64,000 nt of DNA, from positions 62,001 to 126,000 of the forward strand of contig NZ_JABAIJ010000009.1 in the NCBI RefSeq assembly GCF_012641435.1. Reading direction: 5' to 3'. This DNA comes from Rhizobium sp. P38BS-XIX (GTDB lineage Bacteria; Pseudomonadota; Alphaproteobacteria; Rhizobiales; Rhizobiaceae). Both the position numbers and the translations under genes were made by a program. Each line of letters starts with the position of its first letter. Positions within the stretch are counted from its first letter, which is position 1. Under the pieces are notes generated by a model, which searched no databases, had not been told where the DNA came from, and saw nothing but the letters and a program-made list of their open reading frames with translations. This document shows positions 8,529 to 16,948 of this stretch, one piece after another.

Positions 8529-8736
8529 CGGAGATCCTGTTCGAAAGGACGAGCTGCTGTTGTGTCAACGCTCTGAGGCGCACTTCCAACTCGATACGTT
8601 TATGGGAAAAGCGCGGGAGCTTGGCGATACGCTTCGCCAGCTCGTCGCGCCGTGCCTGCAGAGCGTCCACTTCCCGTTGCTCCGGCCAGCCGAAGAGCGG
8701 CATGACAGCAGTGGAAGGAACGCTCTTGGTCATCAT
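8521..8736 (-). CDS. Small hypothetical phage protein
   Basis: 71 residues starting MMTKSVPSTAVMPLFG (ATG 8736, overlapping the GemA stop by 4 bp). From residue 20 on it is one charged helix predicted to form a coiled coil (EVDALQARRDELAKRIAKL). It also overlaps the Mor start by 8 bp, so it is part of the same translationally coupled run. No family recognised. Confidence 0.65.
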   Translation of the reverse strand: MMTKSVPSTAVMPLFGWPEQREVDALQARRDELAKRIAKLPRFSHKRIELEVRLRALTQQQLVLSNRISDV

Positions 8737-9383
8737 GATCCAGCCTTTCCGGCACGGATGCGCTCGCCGAGAGCGTTCATCACGATCTGCCATTCGCCGG
8801 GTTTCAGATGGTCGAGGATGATGGCTTTGATCTGGAGAAGCTTGGCGACTTCCTCGTCAAAGCCCTTGCGCACGATCAAGCTCGCGCTGGGATGCAGGAG
8901 CATCCATTGCGCCCAGGCGATCTTCGCGCCGTCCTTGGCAAGCCACTCGTAACCGCCGGTGTTGCCGAAGCCGACGCCAGCTTCTCGCTTCAGCCAGCCC
9001 TTGAGACCGTCGATCGCCTTGGCTGCGTCGTCGGCGTAAACTAGGAAGCGGGTATGGTCGATACCAGTCTGGCGTTTCACGAAAGCCAGCATGGCCTTGT
9101 CGTCGCGATCTCGGACGATACCGAGGTTCCAGGCGGCTATCCAAAGCGCCTGGAGCTTCTTTGCAAACTTGCCCGTCAGCTTCTGCCGGCCGTTGGCGCG
9201 GCGCTCGGCCGGCTTGAAACCGAGGCGGCGCAACTCCGTCACCACGGCTTTCTGTTCGTCCGGCTTCATCAGCGTAAGGCCGGCTTTGCCGGTGATTCGT
9301 GCGTAGAGCGCGCGCCGATCGGCGTCGTCGGAAATGCCGAGCTGCTTGAAACCGGCATGGATTGCGGCGATTGACGACGTCAT
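8733..9383 (-). CDS. GemA-like early regulatory protein (DUF1018/gp16)
   Basis: 216 residues. The N-terminus AIHAGFKQLGISDDADRRALYARITGKAGLTLMKPDEQKAVVTELRRLGF is a close match to the Mu GemA/gp16 (DUF1018) pattern, and QALWIAAWNLGIVRDRDDKAMLAFVKRQTGID is the second conserved block. In Mu, GemA modulates host gene expression and DNA relaxation. It is the last early gene before the divergent membrane pair. Confidence 0.85.
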   Translation of the reverse strand: MTSSIAAIHAGFKQLGISDDADRRALYARITGKAGLTLMKPDEQKAVVTELRRLGFKPAERRANGRQKLTGKFAKKLQALWIAAWNLGIVRDRDDKAMLAFVKRQTGIDHTRFLVYADDAAKAIDGLKGWLKREAGVGFGNTGGYEWLAKDGAKIAWAQWMLLHPSASLIVRKGFDEEVAKLLQIKAIILDHLKPGEWQIVMNALGERIRAGKAGS

Positions 9384-9397
9384 GAATCACCTCATCC

Positions 9398-9426
9398 TTG
9401 AGTTTTTGCTCGCGCCGTGGTTGCTA
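9398..9426 (+). promoter_or_regulatory. Candidate promoter of the two-gene membrane module
   Basis: TTGAGT (9398-9403) and TTGCTA (9421-9426) are 17 bp apart in front of the + strand pair. Start near 9433 would suit translation from the ATG at 9450, not from 9417. The match is moderate and promoters like this arise by chance. Confidence 0.3.
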
Positions 9427-9449
9427 GGCACAACATCGAAAGGGTGAAC

Positions 9450-10202
9450 ATGTTCGGATATAAGTTTCGTCGTAAAAGCGCCGAGGTGGGTCACACGGCC
9501 GGAAAAATACTTTTCGCAATCTTTGTGTTGATGGCGACCTTGTTGTTTCTCGTCGTGATAATTAAGGCCTTTCCGAACAACCATCCGATCCCGGCCTTTG
9601 AGAGATTGGCTGATCTCATAGACTATGATGGCAGTCTCACTGTTGCTCTGAAGAGCAATACGGCGGTTGTCCTTAGTACTATCGCTCTTCTGATGTCGGT
9701 AGGCAGTGTCATCAATACGATGAACTCCAAGGCGTCGTTCAATGTACGCGACGTTGCGGCGGCAGATCGATTTACCGATTGGTGTACGCCCTGGGCTTTG
9801 AGATGTGTTGCGCTGACGAGGGTTGCGGGGGAACAAGCGCGAGCCTTCAGAACGACTGGCAATTATGCCAACTTTAGGTTGGCCATAGGTCATACGCTGT
9901 CTGTTGCACACGAGATTTCTTTGAAGTTGGGTGACGGTAAGGCGGTTGGAAGTGATTTTCGCTATCTTGAAGCGAGGCCGCTCTTCGACTCCGAAGCTCT
10001 TGATGCTTTCCTGGCCGCAGTGGACAAAACCAATGAGTTTTCTGATCGCTACAGAGAGTTGCTTGAGTCCTCCTCGGTTAATCATATCGATCGCATAGAA
10101 TTCATTCGAGACGTGGAGGCCATTGCAGAGGCGCTCGCGCAAATGTTGAAGCAACTGCGACGCTTCTCTGAAGGAAGATGGAAGGATCAAGTCGCGCATT
10201 GA
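9450..10202 (+). CDS. Two-TM membrane protein A of a divergent prophage cargo pair, unknown function
   Basis: 250 residues from ATG 9450, which has AAAGGGTGA upstream. Upstream in-frame starts lack an SD. The N-terminus is basic (FRRKS), with TM1 at about 19-41, a ~30-residue loop, TM2 at about 70-92, and a ~155-residue soluble helical C-terminal domain. Orientation would place this domain in the cytoplasm. I do not recognise the family. Base composition is visibly less GC-rich than neighbouring phage genes and its strand opposes the whole early operon, the usual marks of a phage cargo (moron) gene. It forms a pair with the next gene, which has the same two-TM plan. Confidence 0.75.
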   Translation: MFGYKFRRKSAEVGHTAGKILFAIFVLMATLLFLVVIIKAFPNNHPIPAFERLADLIDYDGSLTVALKSNTAVVLSTIALLMSVGSVINTMNSKASFNVRDVAAADRFTDWCTPWALRCVALTRVAGEQARAFRTTGNYANFRLAIGHTLSVAHEISLKLGDGKAVGSDFRYLEARPLFDSEALDAFLAAVDKTNEFSDRYRELLESSSVNHIDRIEFIRDVEAIAEALAQMLKQLRRFSEGRWKDQVAH

Positions 10203-10274
10203 AACGGCGATTTGTAGAGAAGGTTCTGTGATTTGCGTGGTGAATTTGCGAAAGTCAGAGGAGGATCTGAGCGC

Positions 10275-11048
10275 ATGCAGAATTACCACATTCGGCGGCT
10301 TGTTTGGCTGGTAATAATCGTGACGATGGTGGCGCTCCTTCCGCCCGTGATTTTTGGAGAACCACGTAAAGCTGACGGAACCGGTGGCGATCCCTGGCGG
10401 AACACGATCTATGATTTTCAGACTCTGATTACTGGTTTGCTCGCGCTGACGGGAGCGGGTGCTACAGTCTTCGCAGCTCTCGCAACTATCAAGCAAATGC
10501 GCGACGACGACCATCAACAGGATCTTCGACATCGACGCCAGATGTACCTCGACCGACGCAGAGAGATGATTGCCGCCAAGAGATTTCTTGATCGCATCAC
10601 CCCAATCTTGGTTAATGTGAACGAGCACGCATCGACCATTCTCAATAGATTGGAAGGTGATGCGTATGGCTATGATCAACTCGAACAGGAGCCGACACGT
10701 TCCTGGAGCCATTGGGAGAGAGTGGCTTATTTTGCTTGTCTGACTCAATTTGGAGTGCTCCGCCGCATGCTTGAGGCTACGCCCGGGACGGAGCTCGAAC
10801 TTTTGATGGCGCAGCCCGAAAGGATGCTGGAGCGCTTGAAGGATGGTGTTAGTGGGGCGTGTCAGTATGGGCTTGTTCCTGATGACATTGCGATGTGGTC
10901 CGACGATTCGACTGCGGCGCCGATGGCCTACAGTGGGCAAGCTGCCGTGGCGGTGGCGGAGGCGATACACGCCGCCCAAGAGCTGAAACCTGTGCTTGAG
11001 ACTTGGTATGCGGAGCTTGAGCATGATTTCGGGGTTGAGAAGCATTAG
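10275..11048 (+). CDS. Two-TM membrane protein B of the divergent prophage cargo pair, unknown function
   Basis: 257 residues from ATG 10275, preceded by GAGGAGG. TM1 is at about 6-27 and TM2 at about 46-74 (DFQTLITGLLALTGAGATVFAAL). A charged coiled-coil follows (KQMRDDDHQQDLRHRRQMYLDRRREMIAAK) and then a helical soluble domain. The segment YDFQTLITGLLAL...TIKQM recalls many uncharacterised alphaproteobacterial two-TM proteins and loosely the putative phage abortive-infection proteins. 72 bp separates it from protein A, so co-transcription is likely. It ends 6 bp before the convergent DUF3164 gene. Function unknown; defence or superinfection exclusion is only an inference from location and topology. 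Confidence 0.75.
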   Translation: MQNYHIRRLVWLVIIVTMVALLPPVIFGEPRKADGTGGDPWRNTIYDFQTLITGLLALTGAGATVFAALATIKQMRDDDHQQDLRHRRQMYLDRRREMIAAKRFLDRITPILVNVNEHASTILNRLEGDAYGYDQLEQEPTRSWSHWERVAYFACLTQFGVLRRMLEATPGTELELLMAQPERMLERLKDGVSGACQYGLVPDDIAMWSDDSTAAPMAYSGQAAVAVAEAIHAAQELKPVLETWYAELEHDFGVEKH

Positions 11049-11054
11049 GTTACC

Positions 11055-11714
11055 TCACGCGTCTGCAATATTGAGCGAGATGCGAACCCATTCAGCTTCG
11101 TGGTTCTCGCGGAAACTGAAATGCAGGTATTCCTTCGAGCCGATCACCCGGACGGCTGCGTTGATCGCCTCCATCGCGCTCAGCCAGCGTGTGTCGTCGC
11201 TTTCGATCTTGAACAGCTCGAACACCGCATCCTTGCTGATCTTGCCAGCCTGATCGACATTGAAGGCGCGAGTGACGAGGCCACGGATCTCGGCGCGACC
11301 GTCTTCGGTCCACTCATTCAAGCATTCGTCAATGAGACCTTTGGCAACCTGCAACTGAGGGCCAAATTCGATCAGCTTGTTCACGCGGGTTTCAACGGTC
11401 AACAGTCCATCGATCGTGCGATACTTCTGGTTTCCAGCACCGGCACGCCCGCGTTTCACGAGACCGTACTTGGCTTCGAGCAACCGATCGAACTCCGCAA
11501 TATCCGCTCTGGTATGTGCTTTGAAGCGGGCAAGTTCAGCCGAAAGTGGCTTTGCGAAGCCGATGATCTTCCGGACCATCTGATCCTCAAGGAAGTCCTC
11601 CGTCTTCACGAGAACGAGTGGTGTGAGACCGCCATCGGAATTGGTGACATATTCCTTGCCGTTGACGACGGTGATGCCCGCTGCCTGCTTTTCTTCGAGA
11701 ATAACTGCGTCCAT
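11055..11714 (-). CDS. DUF3164 family early phage protein
   Basis: 219 residues from ATG 11714 (MDAVILEEKQAAGITVVNGKEYV); the longer upstream frame is non-coding in character. The stretch EDQMVRKIIGFAKPLSAELARFKAHTRADIAEFDRLLEAKYG is the DUF3164 signature. The C-terminus includes DDTRWLSAMEAINAAVRVIGSKEYLHFSFR. Found in the early region of Mu-like phages; function not established. It is coupled to the small gene upstream with a 4-bp gap. Confidence 0.85.
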   Translation of the reverse strand: MDAVILEEKQAAGITVVNGKEYVTNSDGGLTPLVLVKTEDFLEDQMVRKIIGFAKPLSAELARFKAHTRADIAEFDRLLEAKYGLVKRGRAGAGNQKYRTIDGLLTVETRVNKLIEFGPQLQVAKGLIDECLNEWTEDGRAEIRGLVTRAFNVDQAGKISKDAVFELFKIESDDTRWLSAMEAINAAVRVIGSKEYLHFSFRENHEAEWVRISLNIADA

Positions 11715-11718
11715 GGTT

Positions 11719-12009
11719 TCAGCCTTTGCTCTTTTGGGTGTGTGGTGTGGCGTTTGCCGCAAGTCGGAGCTTGCGAGCGGCTTTTTCGAGCGCGGTGCGT
11801 GCAGCGCGCTCGTCTCTGGAGTGGTGCGCTCTTTCCAGCCGGTCATATGCTTTGATGACGTCGCTGATCGCCTGGGTGACAGACGGCTTCGCAATGGCAG
11901 GAGCGGCGCTCGCATTGAGCTTGGGAGCCTTGACGAGATAGAATTGCTCGGCCTCGGCCCGCTCACCCTCGCCACCAATGTTCAAGGTCAATAATCCGGA
12001 GTGCTTCAT
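11719..12009 (-). CDS. Small hypothetical early phage protein
   Basis: 96 residues from ATG 12009, which overlaps the previous stop (ATGA). N-terminus MKHSGLLTLNIGGEGERAEAEQFYLVKAPKL, then a helical, basic, Ala-rich C-terminal half. No family recognised. It was chosen over the longer frame because of the overlap pattern shared by all genes of this cassette. Confidence 0.6.
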   Translation of the reverse strand: MKHSGLLTLNIGGEGERAEAEQFYLVKAPKLNASAAPAIAKPSVTQAISDVIKAYDRLERAHHSRDERAARTALEKAARKLRLAANATPHTQKSKG

Positions 12010-12260
12010 GGTTGCTCTCCGGTAGGCTTGTCCTGAAGCGCACGGGTGCGAGATAGGAACGAAATGATATTGCCGCCCTCTGCGGGAACATCGGCCGAAA
12101 CATCTCCGCCCAATCGCCTTTCCATCTGTTCGCATTCGGCTGCGATCTCAGTGAGAAGCTCGCAGATATCCGCCGTGGCATTCTCCGGTATCGGGCCTAC
12201 GACGACGGCATGATTGCGCATGGCATCGCGGAGTGCAGACAACATCTGAGAGGAGCGCAT
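12006..12260 (-). CDS. Small hypothetical early phage protein
   Basis: 84 residues, acidic and helical in the middle (ADICELLTEIAAECEQMERRLGG), no recognised domain. It abuts the next upstream gene by one base at 12260 and overlaps the next downstream gene. Likely a co-translated early accessory protein. Confidence 0.6.
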   Translation of the reverse strand: MRSSQMLSALRDAMRNHAVVVGPIPENATADICELLTEIAAECEQMERRLGGDVSADVPAEGGNIISFLSRTRALQDKPTGEQP

Positions 12261-12562
12261 TATTTCTTCCTCCCGAAATTGAGATGCACAACGTTGCCGT
12301 CGATCGCTGGCAGAAGATCAGCGAGATGCACGGTGGCTTCCTCTTCGAGGAACGTTCGGCCGTCGCGGCTGGCTTCCATGTCTCGAAGGCAACGCACCTC
12401 GATTTCAAGGTTGGTTGCCATCGACTGCATGAGGGAGATCATCTTGATCAGCATCTGCAGTTGGTCGCGCTCGATGGTAATGCCCGGTGCATCCTCAACG
12501 GCTAAAAAGCCGTCGAGAAGCGCCTGCAGGCCGCTGCTGAGTGGGATATCGTTTCCACTCAT
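12260..12562 (-). CDS. Small hypothetical early phage protein
   Basis: 100 residues from ATG 12562 (MSGNDIPLSSGLQALLDGFL), which overlaps the MuB stop by 4 bp. A central amphipathic helix (DQLQMLIKMISLMQSMATNLEIEVRCL) could dimerise. No family recognised. Confidence 0.6.
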   Translation of the reverse strand: MSGNDIPLSSGLQALLDGFLAVEDAPGITIERDQLQMLIKMISLMQSMATNLEIEVRCLRDMEASRDGRTFLEEEATVHLADLLPAIDGNVVHLNFGRKK

Positions 12563-13581
12563 GCGATGTCTCCCATGTCGCGGTTGCGCCATGCGGCGAC
12601 CAGATAGTTGAGAGACAAGTCTTCACCGTTCCCCAGAGCAGCCATCATGGCGGCTTTGATCGTGCGATCGATGTTTCGGAGCGCGCCTGGCTTGGTTGCG
12701 ATGTTGTGGAGGAACTTGACGCAATCATCGTCGTCGATCTTCCAGGCATTGATCAGGACGGCGGCGTCGTGAACCGGATCGCGTTCTCGCTTCAGCCGCC
12801 TGTCGAAGCGGGTGGCGACCTGGGCGCGACTTGCCACCGAACCCTTATCCTTGATGAAGGAGACGGCGGTATCCTCGTTGCCGAGGAGCGCGACACCGCA
12901 CTTATGAATGTCCACAAAGTGTCGGATCTGGTTGACCGCATCGGGCACAAGGTTTTGCGCCTCGTCGATAACCAGCAACGTGCCGTCGCCGATGCGCTGC
13001 AGCTTTCGACCGATCGCGCGAACAAGACGCGTCGGATTATGCTCTTGGATGTCCAGCTCTGCGGCTAGCTCGACGAGCATCCCATGGACGGTTTTGGTGT
13101 TGGGGCTGATCGTGGCAAGCCACGCATGCGGGCGGGTATCGCAGAAGTGACGGGCTGTGGTCGTCTTGCCGGAACCCGAGGGCAAGGTGACGGCGGTAAA
13201 GCCTGCCGTCATCTGTGTGAACAATAGAACGTTGTAAACGTCCGCACCGACGTAGGTTTTGACGAACGGCGGCGATACAGGGATGCTTGCGGCAATGCTT
13301 GCGCTCTCTTCCAGCGCTTCCAGCCAATTGCCAACCTGCTCGCTGATGTTGCCGAGAACGCCCGGATAGTTACCGTTCGACCACTGCGAGAATGTGCCAT
13401 CCTTGATGTTGGCTCGACGGGCCACCTCGGCTTTCGTCCAGCCGTTGGCATTCGCGGCGTCGATGACGCGGGTGAGAAGCTTGCGCCACTGCTCGATTTC
13501 GTCCTGCGAATGACGCTGCAGGAAGTCAGGAGCAGGTGTCGGGAACGTCCAGCTCGGGGTTGTGCTCTTTGCCTTAATCAT
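12559..13581 (-). CDS. MuB-like AAA ATPase, transposition target-selection protein
   Basis: 340 residues. The N-terminal domain carries an HTH (WTKAEVARRANIKDGTFSQWSNG, about 48-70) as in MuB. Walker A is PSGSGKTT at 134-141 and Walker B LLVIDEAQ at 202-209, followed by the sensor region GVALLGNEDTA. MuB forms ATP-dependent filaments on target DNA, delivers it to the transpososome and gives target immunity. It lies downstream of the transposase, separated by 108 bp that contain a + strand terminator-like hairpin. Confidence 0.9.
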   Translation of the reverse strand: MIKAKSTTPSWTFPTPAPDFLQRHSQDEIEQWRKLLTRVIDAANANGWTKAEVARRANIKDGTFSQWSNGNYPGVLGNISEQVGNWLEALEESASIAASIPVSPPFVKTYVGADVYNVLLFTQMTAGFTAVTLPSGSGKTTTARHFCDTRPHAWLATISPNTKTVHGMLVELAAELDIQEHNPTRLVRAIGRKLQRIGDGTLLVIDEAQNLVPDAVNQIRHFVDIHKCGVALLGNEDTAVSFIKDKGSVASRAQVATRFDRRLKRERDPVHDAAVLINAWKIDDDDCVKFLHNIATKPGALRNIDRTIKAAMMAALGNGEDLSLNYLVAAWRNRDMGDIA

Positions 13582-13608
13582 TTATTGGTTCCTTAGTTTC
13601 TGACTGTC

Positions 13609-13638
13609 GGGCGGGCCTTCAAACCCGCCCTATTTTTT
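13609..13638 (+). terminator. Terminator-like hairpin on the + strand between muA and muB
   Basis: GGGCGGG and CCCGCCC (7-bp stem, 8-nt loop) are followed by TATTTTTTT on the + strand. It would stop rightward, antisense transcription entering muA. On the minus strand it is a stem without a T-run, so it should not block muA-to-muB transcription. Confidence 0.5.
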
Positions 13639-13689
13639 TGTTGGAACCGTACTCACTACATGCCGGCTCTAGGTTGGCGCCCGTACGCA

Positions 13690-15666
13690 CTACTTCTTCG
13701 GGCGATCCCCTTTCGGGAATTTGATGATGGCGGCGTCGCCACCTGCCAGGCGCGCAAGCCCCCGGCTGAAACTGTCTTCGAACTGCTGATCATCGATCGC
13801 CGTGGCGATGTCTTGGGCGGGCTGCGTTGCAACCGGCGTGCGCGTGATGAGACGCGTTACGGTCGGCCGCGCCGGCTTTACCGGGGCAGGTTTCGCGCCA
13901 CGGCCCATGAGTTCGTTCAGCTCCAGATCCGAAAGGCGGCGTGCACTCTTGAGCGCGGCAGCATCATTCTTCTTTTTGGCGCTACGAGCGCGGCTGATTT
14001 CGCGGGCGGCGACGGCACAATCGAAGCCGGTCTTTTCGATACAGTCGGCATCACAAAGGAAACGGCCCTGCGGATCGTAGATCTTGACCGATCCGTGAAG
14101 ATCGGAAGGATCAAAGCGAACCGTCAGTTTCTTGCCGATCCACTGGTTGAGAGACTGGTGCCAGTAGCGGTTCTCGAAGAGATGGACCGCGCCGTTTGGC
14201 TTGCGAGCCGTCACAGTCTCAGCCGTCAGCATCCAGAGGGAACGCTGGGCGGGGCTGGCAAACCGGACATACTCATTTGCAGGATCTGCAATGCTCGCGG
14301 CAAACACCTGCTCGAAACTCATGCCCTTGGCAGTCTCGGTTTTGCGTCCCAGGCGGGTGTTGTGCTCCTCGACGCACATGGCAACGTGCTTTTCCAGTTC
14401 GTCGATCGACACGGCGTCCTTGCCGTAATTTTCCGGCTTATGCTGTGTGCTGCGGCCGGTGTAGCAACCCGCCATCGCCGGATGTTTGGAGATATTCTCG
14501 GCCAGATCGCCCCAACCACGCTCGATCGGCTTGGACTGACCGGAATAAGGATTGACGAAGCGCGGATCGATGCCGAGCGTCTTCAGAAGGCCGGCAACTT
14601 CGTCTTCAGAGATCTTAAATCGGTTGCGACGCTTTGCGCCGCCCGAAATTTTCGTGGAGGCAAAGGCGCGGCCGTTGTCCATGTAGAGGCGACCCGGTAT
14701 CCCGTGGGTCTCGACCATGTTGCCGACGATCGTGCGGACGGCCTCCCATGTCTCGGCTTCGCACAACACCCATGACAGGATCTTGCGGGAATAGATGTCC
14801 TGCGTTGCCATAAGGAAAACGCGGCCCCATTTTTCGCGACCGGGGAAACGTACATGCAGATCGAGCTTGTGACCGTCCGTGTTAACCATTTGCATGGCCT
14901 GAAGATGAGCCACCGACCTCTGTTGTGCCGGAAACAGCTTTTTCGCCTCTTCCTTGCCTTTGCGGGCGAGGATCTGCACAGCGCGAGGGACAAGAATATC
15001 CATGCGGCGGCGCAGGGTGCGCTCGTGCGGGATCGGTGCCCAACCCTTCTTCTTGGCAACTTCCTCCATGCGGCGATAGCAGGCGGAAAAAGCTGGACCT
15101 TCCGAACGCAGGAAGTCCGACGCCAGCACGTCCCAGGCGTCGGGATGGCATTCGGAAAGCTCGGCAACAAGGCCTTCAGCTATTGGGGATGTGGACGGAG
15201 CAAGCGCGGCAAGCCAGTCTTGACGTGCATGGCCCTCCACCATCTTTCGCCACTCGTAATAGGTGGCAGCGGCGATGTCGGCGCGATGTGTTGCGTGTTT
15301 GATCGCATGTTCGGCGCTGATACCGGACGCCCGCATGCCATCCACATCGACGAGGACATCAAGCCGCTTTTGGCAAACCGCCTTCTGCTGTGTCGTGAGG
15401 GCGTCGTATTTGCGCCAGAGCAGCTTCGCGACGTCAGACTTTTGGGCCGGAAGTTCAGTGTTGAGGAATGCGAGCTTCTGGCGGGCAACTGTCGGAAGCA
15501 AACGATAATGGTATTCGAAGCCACCGCCCTGACCACCGCGCTGACGTGCAAGTCCCGTCGAGCGTGCGCCGCTTTTCTCGATAAAGAGGTTGATGCCGCG
15601 CTGCGAATGCGGCAGGCCGGGAAGCTTCGCCTCGGCCAGTTCTGCAGGTGTAAACCACTCCTTCAT
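13690..15666 (-). CDS. MuA-like DDE transposase
   Basis: 658 residues, the Mu A size. N-terminal winged-helix (MKEWFTPAELAEAKLPGLPHSQRGINLF) is followed by helical DNA-binding domains and then the RNase-H-fold core. Catalytic residues by alignment with Mu A: D264 in VNTDGHKL, D330 in LYMDNGRAF, E382 in GQSKPIERGWG. All three are present. The C-terminal beta barrel has VRFDPSDLHGSVKIYDPQGRF and a basic tail for MuB contact. It inserts phage DNA and drives replicative transposition. It overlaps the upstream gene by 4 bp. Confidence 0.95.
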   Translation of the reverse strand: MKEWFTPAELAEAKLPGLPHSQRGINLFIEKSGARSTGLARQRGGQGGGFEYHYRLLPTVARQKLAFLNTELPAQKSDVAKLLWRKYDALTTQQKAVCQKRLDVLVDVDGMRASGISAEHAIKHATHRADIAAATYYEWRKMVEGHARQDWLAALAPSTSPIAEGLVAELSECHPDAWDVLASDFLRSEGPAFSACYRRMEEVAKKKGWAPIPHERTLRRRMDILVPRAVQILARKGKEEAKKLFPAQQRSVAHLQAMQMVNTDGHKLDLHVRFPGREKWGRVFLMATQDIYSRKILSWVLCEAETWEAVRTIVGNMVETHGIPGRLYMDNGRAFASTKISGGAKRRNRFKISEDEVAGLLKTLGIDPRFVNPYSGQSKPIERGWGDLAENISKHPAMAGCYTGRSTQHKPENYGKDAVSIDELEKHVAMCVEEHNTRLGRKTETAKGMSFEQVFAASIADPANEYVRFASPAQRSLWMLTAETVTARKPNGAVHLFENRYWHQSLNQWIGKKLTVRFDPSDLHGSVKIYDPQGRFLCDADCIEKTGFDCAVAAREISRARSAKKKNDAAALKSARRLSDLELNELMGRGAKPAPVKPARPTVTRLITRTPVATQPAQDIATAIDDQQFEDSFSRGLARLAGGDAAIIKFPKGDRPKK

Positions 15667-16130
15667 GGGCGTCCTCCCTTGCGGCGGATCGTGACCGGCG
15701 TGGCGGTGAGGAGCTTCAGCTCGGCAGCAAGCGCCTTTTGCTCTTGCTGGACACGGGCAATTTCAGCCAGGCGGGCTTCGTCGCCTTCGAGCAGCAACAG
15801 CCCGTCGTCGGAAACGATGACATCCCAGAGCCAGACGGCTCCGGTTGCCCTCACAAAGGCTTTGAACCTGACGAGGCTGATATCGTGGGTCACCTTGCTT
15901 TCGGCCGTGTACGCATCGAGCGCAGCCTTGGAGATGGTTTCCAGCCGCAAATACTGCGCCATGCGGGCCGCGATGACGGAGCGATCATAGGGGCACTCGC
16001 GGATCGCGCGGGCCATCTCACGCTTCAGGCGAGAGCGGAACCGGTCGAGATCGAGCTTTTCAGCAGCGGTGCGGACCGGAAAGATGGCCGTCGAAAACAA
16101 ATCGAATTGAGCGGGATCGCGCTTCATCAT
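15663..16130 (-). CDS. Conserved-looking hypothetical phage protein upstream of MuA
   Basis: 155 residues, helical. It has a conserved-looking central block FRSRLKREMARAIRECPYDRSVIAARMAQYL and a C-terminal coiled coil ending in a basic tail. Proteins of this type often sit between the ParB-like and transposase genes in alphaproteobacterial Mu-like phages. The 4-bp overlaps on both sides suggest stoichiometric co-expression with the transposase. Function unknown. Confidence 0.65.
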   Translation of the reverse strand: MMKRDPAQFDLFSTAIFPVRTAAEKLDLDRFRSRLKREMARAIRECPYDRSVIAARMAQYLRLETISKAALDAYTAESKVTHDISLVRFKAFVRATGAVWLWDVIVSDDGLLLLEGDEARLAEIARVQQEQKALAAELKLLTATPVTIRRKGGRP

Positions 16131-16948
16131 GCAGCCTCAAGAAATGAGAAATCTGCCAAGCTGCCGATGTGATCCGCCACGCGCCGCAACGTGTCGCTGT
16201 CGGCCTTCGCCAAGAGCGCACTGACTTTCGTGAAGATGTCTTCTTGCAGATTGGGGGTTGCTTTTGGGCCTTTGAGCCAGCCTAAAACCGGCTTCAAATC
16301 CCTATTTTCCTTCAAAGCAGCGGCGACCTTGACCTGATCGTCGGCGGGCAATTTTGCCAGCTTCAGCAGCTTGGATTGATCGTTTTCGGCATCTGTTCCT
16401 CGAACGGCCTGGCGAAGCGCGGGGTGTAGGTTTTGGCCGATACGGGTGGCACGCTTGTAGGTGTCAGCTCCGATGCCGAGGCGCTCTTGGACCTGTTGAG
16501 AAAGCTCTCGTCCTGGCGCGAATGCAAAAGGTGCATCGTGCCCCTTTTGTTGATCGTACCGCCCGCGCTCGATCTTGCCGTGCTTCTCTTCCCATAGTTC
16601 GCGATACTTCATCACGAAGATGGCTCGATCGAGCGGGTTCAGCTCGTTACGGAAGAGGTTTTCGGAGATCTCCAGCAGTTGCGCTTCAGCCTGATCAGCC
16701 GCGACTATGATGGCGTCGATCTCCGTCCATCCGAGCAGCTTGGCGGCGGTGGTCCGGTAGCCGCCAGCAACGAGCGTAAAGGGCGTAGAACCCTTGTTTT
16801 TGGCCGGTGTGCGGCGGATCGTTATCGGGTTGATCTGGCCGCGTTCGGCCATTGAAGCGGCGATCGCTTCGGCATAGCCCATCTCGATCGGGCGAAGGCG
16901 ATCGCCGATATGGATTTCGGCAACGGTGGCGCGGATGAACTCAGCCAT
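16127..16948 (-). CDS. ParB-like nuclease-domain protein
   Basis: 273 residues from ATG 16948 (MAEFIRATVAEIHIGDRLRPI), overlapping the previous stop as TAATG. It has a ParB/Srx fold N-domain: EAIAASMAERGQINPITIR at 27-45, the VAGGYRTTAAKLLGW box at 60-74 and SENLFRNELNPLDRAIFVMKY at 95-115. A KorB-like helical domain follows (QQVQERLGIGADTYKRATRI). Such proteins bind specific DNA or act as CTP-dependent switches. In phages they are often early regulators. Its place immediately before the transposition genes hints at control of phage DNA end synapsis or transcription, which is inference. Confidence 0.8.
   Translation of the reverse strand: MAEFIRATVAEIHIGDRLRPIEMGYAEAIAASMAERGQINPITIRRTPAKNKGSTPFTLVAGGYRTTAAKLLGWTEIDAIIVAADQAEAQLLEISENLFRNELNPLDRAIFVMKYRELWEEKHGKIERGRYDQQKGHDAPFAFAPGRELSQQVQERLGIGADTYKRATRIGQNLHPALRQAVRGTDAENDQSKLLKLAKLPADDQVKVAAALKENRDLKPVLGWLKGPKATPNLQEDIFTKVSALLAKADSDTLRRVADHIGSLADFSFLEAA

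Noticed and set aside
9387..11045. 552-codon open frame on the minus strand covering both membrane genes
   Set aside because: His/Arg/Ser-rich without domains, no SD, and antisense to two genes with good SDs and clear membrane topology; I read it as a shadow frame.
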